Origin: Candidatus Latescibacterota bacterium
GTDB taxonomy: Bacteria > Latescibacterota > UBA2968 > UBA8231
Assembly (NCBI GenBank): GCA_021295675.1
Contig: JAGWBY010000125.1
Location: 1 to 8,014, forward strand
DNA length: 8,014 nt
Reading direction: 5' to 3'
How positions within the stretch are numbered: the stretch's first letter is position 1; each line of letters begins with the position of its first letter. The translations under genes and the position numbers were made by a program. This document shows positions 1-5,124 of this stretch, one piece after another. The notes beneath the pieces were generated by a model, which was not told the DNA's origin, did no database searches, and worked only from the letters and a program-made list of their open reading frames with translations.

Positions 1-5
1 TTCAT
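1..5 (-). CDS. Start codon of a divergent gene that leaves the window to the left
   Basis: Read on the minus strand, bases 5-3 are ATG. A GGAGG ribosome binding site (bases 17-13) sits upstream with a 7-base gap, and a strong sigma70-type promoter lies further upstream (64-36). Only the first codon and two bases of the second are inside the window, so the product cannot be identified. Genes transcribed divergently from a catabolic operon are often its regulator, but that is inference here. What is seen is the well-ordered set of promoter, ribosome binding site and ATG. Confidence 0.6.
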
Positions 6-12
6 AGGCAGT

Positions 13-17
13 CCTCC
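13..17 (-). promoter_or_regulatory. Ribosome binding site of the divergent gene
   Basis: The minus strand reads GGAGG here, 7 bases before the ATG at base 5. It is the main reason for calling a real gene start at the left edge. It partly overlaps the left arm of the inverted repeat at 16-24. Confidence 0.6.
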
Positions 18-45
18 GCTATAAGTAGTAAGGGTATTATAGCGG
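16..45. promoter_or_regulatory. Perfect 9-bp inverted repeat, candidate operator
   Basis: CCGCTATAA (16-24) and TTATAGCGG (37-45) are exact reverse complements separated by 12 bases. The arm centres are 21 bp apart, two turns of the helix, which suits a dimeric DNA-binding regulator. The repeat covers the -10 box and expected start point of the minus-strand promoter. The right arm lies upstream of that start point, so the pair would not fold in the leader RNA; a DNA operator is more likely than a hairpin. Part of the half-site (TTATAG) recurs at 92-97, next to the + strand promoter. Which regulator binds is unknown. Confidence 0.5.
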
Positions 46-64
46 GCGGCTCTTCCTCTTTCAA
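36..64 (-). promoter_or_regulatory. Sigma70-type promoter of the divergent gene
   Basis: On the minus strand the -35 box is TTGAAA (64-59, 5 of 6 to consensus), the spacer is exactly 17 bases (58-42) and the -10 box is a perfect TATAAT (41-36). Transcription would begin near base 29, leaving a leader of about 24 bases that holds the GGAGG site. This is the best-matched promoter in the window. The -10 box is overlapped by the right arm of the inverted repeat at 37-45, so a bound regulator would block it. Confidence 0.72.
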
Positions 65-98
65 GGCGGCTTGCCTCCATCATCCCTAAGGTTATAGA

Positions 99-126
99 TT
101 GACCAGAGCAATTGGCGTCCTATATC
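99..126 (+). promoter_or_regulatory. Candidate promoter for the Gfo/Idh/MocA operon
   Basis: TTGACC (99-104, 5 of 6 to the -35 consensus) is followed by a 16-base spacer and TATATC (121-126, 4 of 6 to the -10 consensus). Transcription would start near base 133, leaving a short leader before the ribosome binding site at 146-150. The position between two divergent genes supports it, but the -10 match is moderate. Confidence 0.4.
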
Positions 127-145
127 GCACACCTCAACGATACTC

Positions 146-150
146 AGGAG
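146..150 (+). promoter_or_regulatory. Ribosome binding site that decides the dehydrogenase start
   Basis: AGGAG lies 10 bases before the ATG at 161 and only 1 base before an in-frame TTG at 152. The distance excludes the TTG and supports ATG 161. Confidence 0.7.
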
Positions 151-160
151 CTTGTTATCC

Positions 161-1201
161 ATGACTGACCCGATCAAAGTCGCCGTGCTGGGCATGGCCC
201 ACGACCACTTGTGGGGCAACCTCAAGGAACTAGCCGACCAGGAAGGGGCCCTCCTCGTGGGCGGTGCCGATCCCAATCCCGTGCTCCAGGACCGCTTCCG
301 CGAGCGCTCGGGCTGCGACCAAGTGTACGGCGAGTACGAAGCCCTGCTCGACGCGCAAATTCCCGACGGAGTTTTCGTCTTTTCGGCGACCGCGCACCAC
401 GCCCCCATCGTCGAGCTGTGCGCGGCTCGGGGTATCCACGTGATGGTCGAAAAACCCATGGCCGCCACGCTTGAGCAGGCCGACCGCATGCTGATTGCGG
501 CCCAGCGCCACCAGACCTGTCTGATGGTCAACTGGCCCACGGCTTGGTCGCGGCCCTTGCACACGGCCCATCGCTTGGTGCGGGAAGGGGCCATCGGGCA
601 ATTGTGGCAGCTCACTTGGCGCGGCGGCCACTGTGGCCCCGACGAATTGGGCTGCTCCGACGAATTCTGCGACTTCCTCTTCGATGCCCAACTCAACGGG
701 GCTGGAGCTTTCAACGACTATAGCGGATACGGAGCCAGCTTATGCCTCTACTTTTTGGGCCGACCGCACAGCGTCGTGGCCATGGCTGGCCGATTGCTCA
801 AGACCCATCTGCCGGTTGACGACAACGGCATCATGGTGCTGCGCTATCCCGAGGCTTTGTGCCGCTTGGAAATGAGCTGGACTGAGGCCGTGCCGCACGT
901 GCCGCCCCACGACGTGGTGCTCTACGGCACGGAGGGGACTATGGTGGTGGGGAATCAGGTGACTGTGCATACCCGCCAGAATCGCGAGGGAACAGAGGTA
1001 GAACTCGACGAATTGTCCGCCGCCCAGAGTAACGCCACCACGCACTTCCTCCACTGCATCCGCTCGGGCCAATCGCCCCAGGGCACGACCAATGCCACCC
1101 AATCACGGCACGCCCAGGAGATTATGGAAGCCGGTCTGCAGGCGGCCACTTCGGGTATTGAAGTGAGTCTGCCCATTGAGGGCCATTTGTTCCGCGCATA
1201 A
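161..1201 (+). CDS. Gfo/Idh/MocA family oxidoreductase
   Basis: A 346-residue cytoplasmic NAD(P)-dependent dehydrogenase of the family that oxidises or reduces sugars, inositols and sugar acids. The N-terminal Rossmann domain begins VAVLGMAHDH (residues 7-16); the usual GxGxxG is replaced by a His-containing loop. D37 in GGADPNP sits where an acidic residue normally favours NAD over NADP. The hallmark EKP motif is E97-K98-P99, with K98 the expected catalytic lysine. In the C-terminal substrate domain, D186-Y-S-G-Y190 lies where many members have D-x-G-x-H, so the His position is Tyr, as I recall for glucose-fructose oxidoreductase. Length is typical. ATG 161 is chosen over TTG 152 because of the ribosome binding site. 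It is the first gene after the divergent control region, so it may be induced by the cluster's substrate. The exact substrate cannot be told. Confidence 0.92.
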   Translation: MTDPIKVAVLGMAHDHLWGNLKELADQEGALLVGGADPNPVLQDRFRERSGCDQVYGEYEALLDAQIPDGVFVFSATAHHAPIVELCAARGIHVMVEKPMAATLEQADRMLIAAQRHQTCLMVNWPTAWSRPLHTAHRLVREGAIGQLWQLTWRGGHCGPDELGCSDEFCDFLFDAQLNGAGAFNDYSGYGASLCLYFLGRPHSVVAMAGRLLKTHLPVDDNGIMVLRYPEALCRLEMSWTEAVPHVPPHDVVLYGTEGTMVVGNQVTVHTRQNREGTEVELDELSAAQSNATTHFLHCIRSGQSPQGTTNATQSRHAQEIMEAGLQAATSGIEVSLPIEGHLFRA

Positions 1202-1240
1202 CACGCAATCCGCTCAATTCCTAACTCAACAGGAGACCAT

Positions 1241-1936
1241 ATGACAGATTCCCACTGGCGCAATATTCTGCACCACCACGACGAGCCCAACGAAGCTATG
1301 CAACGCATCGACGCCCAGGTTGATCCGCTGGAGGAGTTGCCCGACGCGGTGCGCCACATCCGCGCCCTAATCTCGCGCTTCGGCTCGCTGACCCATTACT
1401 GCGCCTTTGACAACCTCGACCTACTCGTCCGCGCCATCGGCGAGGGTGACTACTCCGGCCGTCCGGCCGTTGATGTGCTCACCCGGGATTGGGAAATGGA
1501 CGACCAGCGCCGGAGTCGGGCTAAGACGTATGTGCAAACTTTACAAGCGTGGTCTGAAGGCAAGGCTGTGGAAGAAGCTCAGCAGGTGGCTGGTGGTTCG
1601 GAACTGTGCGCTGAGTTATACCGCACTTTGGGTTCGCTTGAAGAGCACAAGGCTTGGTTGGCGGCTTCGTTAGCCCATACCCTCAAAGCCTTCGCCTACG
1701 AGGCCCAAGACTTGCTCGACGAAACGGACGCGGCGGATTTCGTGCGCGGAGTGTACCGCGCGGCGCTCGGGCGCGATCCCTCGCACGACGACTTGCAAAA
1801 TCGCTTGACCGAACTAGCAGGTGGCAAAAGCCGCGACCATTTCGTCCGCGAGGTCTTCGACTCGGCCGAAAGCCGCCAGCGCCAACAATGGCAGGTATTG
1901 GAAAAGCTGAAAGCCGACGATAGTGAGGGATGCTAG
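1241..1936 (+). CDS. Protein with C-terminal DUF4214-like domain, function unknown
   Basis: A 231-residue soluble protein with no signal peptide or membrane segment, started at ATG 1241 with AGGAG 5 bases upstream. I do not recognise residues 1-160, which are mostly polar and probably helical; they include a His-His-His run (11-13) and many acidic and Gln residues. Residues about 164-212 resemble DUF4214: FVRGVYRAALGRDP, then a variable stretch, then SRDHFVREVFDSAE. In other proteins this domain often accompanies glycosyltransferases or large surface proteins, with a fold likened to phycobilisome linkers; here it ends a small stand-alone protein. It lies 39 bases after the dehydrogenase and probably shares its transcript. 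The gene is surely coding, since codon use and ribosome binding site match its neighbours, but its role is open. Confidence 0.8.
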   Translation: MTDSHWRNILHHHDEPNEAMQRIDAQVDPLEELPDAVRHIRALISRFGSLTHYCAFDNLDLLVRAIGEGDYSGRPAVDVLTRDWEMDDQRRSRAKTYVQTLQAWSEGKAVEEAQQVAGGSELCAELYRTLGSLEEHKAWLAASLAHTLKAFAYEAQDLLDETDAADFVRGVYRAALGRDPSHDDLQNRLTELAGGKSRDHFVREVFDSAESRQRQQWQVLEKLKADDSEGC

Positions 1937-1961
1937 CGCGAATTAGGAACGCATCGTCGCC

Positions 1962-1989
1962 TTGTCGCTGGAGACGGCGCGATTATCTT
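1962..1989 (+). promoter_or_regulatory. Weak candidate promoter for the propeller gene
   Basis: TTGTCG (1962-1967) and TATCTT (1984-1989) are 16 bases apart, each 4 of 6 to the sigma70 consensus. They lie in the 78-base gap before the propeller gene, whose base composition differs from its neighbours, so a separate promoter is plausible. The match alone is weak. Confidence 0.22.
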
Positions 1990-2014
1990 GCAACCTATTC
2001 CAAGGAGGTTTGTC

Positions 2015-3160
2015 ATGCGTTTAATGAGCTTGTTGTTCAGTGTGGTCTCTGTGCTGCTGTTGGCAAATTCTGTTTACAGCCAAGCGACGAATAGGATTCT
2101 CTTTGGATCAGACCGCGACGGCACGCCTGAGATATATGTGATGAATGTAGATGGGACCAACCTCGTCCGACTCACTACGGACGCTTGGGTGCAGATTGCA
2201 CCTGCGACGGAAGTCACTAGCCTTGCTTGGTCCCCCGATGGAACGAAAATAGCCTTTATAGCAAACCGAGTGGGTGCCCGGTATATCTATGTGATGAATG
2301 CGGATGGGACCGGCCTCGTTAGATTGACCGATCATCGCGCTGGGAATGGAGCGCCGGCGTGGTCGCCGGATGGACGCCAGATCGCCTTCACATCACGACA
2401 CTTCGGCAATGCTGAGATTTTTGTGATCAATGCGGATGGAACGGAGTTGGTGAATAGGACCTACCATCCGGCTGATGATGCGAGCCCTGTGTGGTCTCCG
2501 GACGGGCGTCGGATTGCCTTTACCTCGAATCGCTCGGGCAATAATGAGATTTATACGATGAACACTGAGATCGAAGGGTGGCGCTATACTCGCAAGGATG
2601 GGAAAGAGGTAAGCGCAGCGGACTACAATAAACTCTTACCTTTCTTGAAAGGGGAGGTAATTGCGTTGGGAGCGGATCTCAGCCAATTGACGGACCATCC
2701 GGCGGACGACATTTCTCCTACTTGGTCTCCGGACGGGAATCGAATTGCCTTTACTTCCAATCGCTCAGGTGATAATGAGATTTATATAATTGATCCAGAC
2801 GCTAAGGCGCGGCGCTATTTTCGCAAGGATGGGACAGAAATAAGCGCAGAGGACTACAATAAACTCTTACCTTTCTTGAAAGGGGAGGTGATTACAGGGA
2901 CTGCGGATCCCCTCAATGTGACTAACCACCCCGCCGATGATGGGTCTCCGGTTTGGTCGCCAGACGGAACCCAAATTGCCTTTACCTCAACCCGCGATGA
3001 CAATGGGGAAATCTTTGTAATGAATGCGGACGGGACCAACCCGATCAACATAACCAATCATCCGGCGGGAGACGGTTCCCCCGCATGGCACCCCATTGGC
3101 GTGACGCTGACAAATGTTGAAGCAAAGTCGTGGGGACAGATTAAAGCCGAAGCGCATTGA
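2015..3160 (+). CDS. Secreted six-bladed PD40/TolB-like beta-propeller protein
   Basis: A 381-residue exported protein. ATG 2015 follows AAGGAGG (2002-2008) by 6 bases; the in-frame TTG at 1988 lies upstream of that site and is rejected. Residues 1-22 form a signal peptide with a hydrophobic core (about 6-17) and likely cleavage after VYS. The rest is PD40 repeats with the WSPDGxxIAF motif at W72, W116, W160, W237 and W314, plus a degenerate last one (W358-H-P-I-G). The last W strand probably closes the ring with the N-terminal strands, giving six blades. Two consecutive blades carry an extra loop of about 30 residues (about 187-216 and 264-293) with RKDGxE and NKLLPFLKGE, produced by a 77-codon duplication. 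The gene is AT-richer than its neighbours (lines at 2041 and 2761 are about 47% and 43% GC). A binding or scaffold role in the periplasm or outside is likely; there is no sign it is the true Tol-system TolB, since no tol or pal genes are present. Confidence 0.88.
   Translation: MRLMSLLFSVVSVLLLANSVYSQATNRILFGSDRDGTPEIYVMNVDGTNLVRLTTDAWVQIAPATEVTSLAWSPDGTKIAFIANRVGARYIYVMNADGTGLVRLTDHRAGNGAPAWSPDGRQIAFTSRHFGNAEIFVINADGTELVNRTYHPADDASPVWSPDGRRIAFTSNRSGNNEIYTMNTEIEGWRYTRKDGKEVSAADYNKLLPFLKGEVIALGADLSQLTDHPADDISPTWSPDGNRIAFTSNRSGDNEIYIIDPDAKARRYFRKDGTEISAEDYNKLLPFLKGEVITGTADPLNVTNHPADDGSPVWSPDGTQIAFTSTRDDNGEIFVMNADGTNPINITNHPAGDGSPAWHPIGVTLTNVEAKSWGQIKAEAH
2464..2925 (+). repeat. 231-bp in-register tandem duplication inside the propeller gene
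   Basis: Units 2464-2694 and 2695-2925 align without gaps at a 231-base (77-codon) offset. Anchors in both copies are CCATCCGGC, TGGTCTCCGGACGGG, AATGAGATTTAT, GCGCTAT and a 39-base stretch identical at every base (2620-2658 and 2851-2889). A third HPADDxSPVW start follows at 2926 in the same register, but that blade lacks the extra loop. Flanking parts of the two units have diverged clearly while the 39-base core has not. Confidence 0.85.
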
Positions 3161-3193
3161 CGAGAGGGAATATCTATTTGCTGCAGCCACGCA

Positions 3194-3213
3194 TCACCCC
3201 GCCGAGTGGGTGA
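3194..3213 (+). other. Small hairpin just before the serine hydrolase ribosome binding site
   Basis: TCACCC (3194-3199) and GGGTGA (3208-3213) are exact reverse complements with an 8-base loop. The right arm touches the AGAGGA ribosome binding site (3213-3218). No T-run follows, so it is not a simple terminator. It could tune translation, or be chance. Confidence 0.25.
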
Positions 3214-3227
3214 GAGGAAAGTCGAAC

Positions 3228-4142
3228 ATGGGTGTTTTTCCCGATGCGGCTCTGCGCCAGATAGCCACGGCCTTTGACGGTCGCATGGGCTGGCATGTAG
3301 AAGATCTGGCCACGGGCCAAGTGCATCAGTACAGAGCTGACGAGCGCTTTCCTACGGCCTCGGTCATCAAAATTGTCGTATTGGTCGAGTTGTTTCATCA
3401 GGTCGAGGCAGGACGGCTGTCGCTGGACGATCGGCACCGGCTGAGGGGCGATATTTCGACGCACGGCTCGGGGATACTGCAGATCGCCCGCGACGAGCCC
3501 GAGTTGACCCTGCGCGACTACGCCCGTCTGATGATGGGTATCAGCGACAATATTGCCACTGATTTCCTCATGGGGCTACTGGGTCTGGACCAGATTAACG
3601 CCACCCTCGACCGATTGGGTTGTGCCAATGTGCGGGCCGCTGCTACCATGGGCCGCTATCACTACCGCATGGTGGGGATGGACGAGATGCCCACCATGCG
3701 GGCTAACGATGCAGTGTACAGAGAGCGGGTCAGCACTCAGGGACTTGACTACGATAGCGTATCCTTTGGGGATTCGCTGGAAAATAATGTGGCCGCCCCC
3801 GGCGAGTTGGCTTCTTTATTGGCGGCTATATACCGCGAACAGATCGTCAGTGCGGCGGTCTCCAAAGCCATGATCGAGCTGCTCAAAACCGGTCGGGATA
3901 CCCGCATGATCCGGCGCTATCTGCAGCCGGATGTGGTGGTGGCGCACAAGTACGGTTCTAGCGGGATCATTAAAGGGGATGCTGGTCTTGTGTTTTTGCC
4001 AGGCGGCCCTTTGGTCGTGGTGGCCTTTGCCTTGGCTCGCAGCGACGGGCCCGCCGCTGCCGAGGCCATTGCCCAAGTCGCCCGCTTAGCTGTGGAGGCG
4101 TTGGCCCCCGAGTGCGTGGTGGACAATGACAATAGCAGTTAG
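3228..4142 (+). CDS. Serine hydrolase with class A beta-lactamase-like fold (Beta-lactamase2 type)
   Basis: A 304-residue protein with the ordered motifs of penicillin-recognising serine hydrolases: S45-V-I-K48 (nucleophile and general base lysine), S106-D107-N108, and H240-K241-Y242-G243 in place of the usual K-T/S-G. The strand GDAGLVFLPGGPLVVVAFA after it fits the family core. I find no convincing omega-loop ExxLN motif (the Glu166 position of true class A enzymes), and there is no signal peptide, so an antibiotic-resistance role is doubtful. A peptidase, esterase or amidase acting in the cytoplasm is as likely. ATG 3228 is chosen for AGAGGA 9 bases upstream; the longer frame reaching back to 3114 overlaps the propeller gene and carries no family sequence. 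GC returns to the level of the flanking genes. It lies 67 bases after the propeller gene and 40 before the amidohydrolase gene. Confidence 0.85.
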   Translation: MGVFPDAALRQIATAFDGRMGWHVEDLATGQVHQYRADERFPTASVIKIVVLVELFHQVEAGRLSLDDRHRLRGDISTHGSGILQIARDEPELTLRDYARLMMGISDNIATDFLMGLLGLDQINATLDRLGCANVRAAATMGRYHYRMVGMDEMPTMRANDAVYRERVSTQGLDYDSVSFGDSLENNVAAPGELASLLAAIYREQIVSAAVSKAMIELLKTGRDTRMIRRYLQPDVVVAHKYGSSGIIKGDAGLVFLPGGPLVVVAFALARSDGPAAAEAIAQVARLAVEALAPECVVDNDNSS

Positions 4143-4182
4143 TGTGGGCCATGCGATTCAGTTTTTACCCTAGGAGGGACTC

Positions 4183-4988
4183 GTGATCATTGACACTCAT
4201 CTACACGTGTGGAGCGACGACGCGGAGCGCTATCCCTTTGCCGAGGGCCGGACTCAGGTGGGCGGTGGCTCCGTGGAATTGCTCAACCAGACCATGGACG
4301 AGGTTGGGGTCGATAAAGCGGTCATTGTGCAGCCGATTTACTATTTGTTCGACAACAGGTACGTGGCCGCCTGTCTGCGCCGCTTTCCGGGACGCTTTGC
4401 CGCCATTGGCTTGGTTGACCCCAAGGCCCCGGACGCGCCCGACCGGCTGGAAAAGCTAGTGCGCGAGGACGGTTTTGGCGGCTTGCGCATTCACTCGTCG
4501 CGGCTCGATCACCCCTCGGAATGGGCTGCCCCCGACCAGGATCCGCTGTGGCGGCGGTCGGAGGAATTGGGCACTTGTTTTATCGTCCACGGCCCGGCGG
4601 CCAATCTGCCCCACTTGGCGAGGTGCCGGTGGTGCTGGACCACATCGGCGGGGCTCCGACTGATGAGGGACCGCCCTTTCCGCTGTTGAGTCACGTGCTC
4701 GACTTGGCGCGCTTTCCCAAGGTGTACGTGAAATTGACGCCGCAGGCGCACAAGTCCGAGTTGCCCTTTCCGCACGCGGATACGTTTCCCGCCTTCCGCC
4801 GCATCTACGACGCCTTTGGGCCGCAGCGGCTGATGTGGGGGACCAATTTCCCCGGCGTAATGCAAGGGGTGGGGTACGGCCCGGCCCTGGAGATGTTCCG
4901 CGACCACGTCGATTTCCTCACCGACGACGACAAGGCGTGGCTCTTCCATCGCACGGCTTTGCAGGTGTGGAGCTTTGCAGGGACCTAG
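4183..4988 (+). pseudogene. Amidohydrolase/lactonase family (Amidohydro_2, COG3618-like), frameshifted
   Basis: Two frames together encode one metal-dependent TIM-barrel hydrolase, related to L-fuconolactonase, L-rhamnono-lactonase and 2-pyrone-4,6-dicarboxylate lactonase. Frame one starts at GTG 4183, 5 bases after AGGAGG, and gives MIIDTHLHVW (metal-ligand HxH at H6 and H8), DNRYVAACLRRFPGRFAAIGLVDP and GLRIHSS, and stays family-like to PHLA near 4620. Family sequence then resumes one base earlier in register: EVPVVLDHIGG, KVYVKLTPQAHK, MWGTNFPGV, ending at TAG 4986-4988. Read on, frame one becomes unrelated and stops at 4689. Compared from memory with relatives, about four residues between PHLA and EVPVV also seem absent, as if about 13 bases (3n+1) were lost. 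The usual GTD or GSD near the end is GTN. It could be a decaying gene or an assembly error. The neighbouring dehydrogenase and sugar importer suit a lactonase step. Confidence 0.85.
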
Positions 4989-4997
4989 AGACGGCCA

Positions 4998-5026
4998 TTG
5001 CACGCCGATCCAATCAGACGGATATT
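4998..5026 (+). promoter_or_regulatory. Weak candidate promoter for the ABC importer operon
   Basis: TTGCAC (4998-5003) and GATATT (5021-5026) are separated by exactly 17 bases in the 136-base gap ahead of the binding-protein gene. Each box matches the sigma70 consensus only in part. The gap is the longest between + strand genes here, so a promoter is expected, but this call is tentative. Confidence 0.22.
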
Positions 5027-5111
5027 GATCGGGCGCATTCATCAGCATCCTGCGACGTGCTCAGGGTGCGATAAGTGCGCTCGTGCCAACGTCAAAAAAA
5101 ACGCTTCTACG

Positions 5112-5117
5112 AGGAGG
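5112..5117 (+). promoter_or_regulatory. Ribosome binding site of the binding-protein gene
   Basis: AGGAGG lies 7 bases before ATG 5125. It rules out the in-frame upstream start at 5083, which would also put polar residues ahead of the signal peptide. Confidence 0.75.
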
Positions 5118-5124
5118 AAACTGT

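Noticed and set aside
152..160. TTG start for the dehydrogenase
   Set aside because: It is only 1 base after the AGGAG site; ATG 161 has a proper 10-base gap.
61..714. Long open frame on the minus strand (217 codons)
   Set aside because: It lies opposite the well-supported dehydrogenase gene, has a biased low-complexity composition and shows no family motif; it is a shadow of GC-rich coding sequence. Other long antisense frames (4509-5048, 5239-5670, 6237-6830) were rejected likewise.
1957..1979. Possible terminator hairpin (GCC..GTC / GAC..GGC) after the DUF4214-like gene
   Set aside because: The stem is short and bulged, and no T-run follows.
2464..2925. CRISPR-like reading of the repeated segments
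   Set aside because: There are only two copies at a 231-base offset, in frame within a propeller gene, with homologous rather than unique sequence between them.
3114..3227. Upstream extension of the serine hydrolase gene
   Set aside because: It overlaps the end of the propeller gene, has no ribosome binding site and adds no recognisable sequence.
4183..4988. Programmed frameshifting in the amidohydrolase gene
   Set aside because: There is no slippery heptamer or clear downstream structure at the join, and conserved residues appear to be missing, which ribosomal slippage would not restore.
5054..5101. GACGT / ACGTC repeat next to eight A, as a terminator
   Set aside because: The stem is 5 bp with a 30-base loop. 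The A-run would be a T-run only on the minus strand, where it precedes the hairpin.
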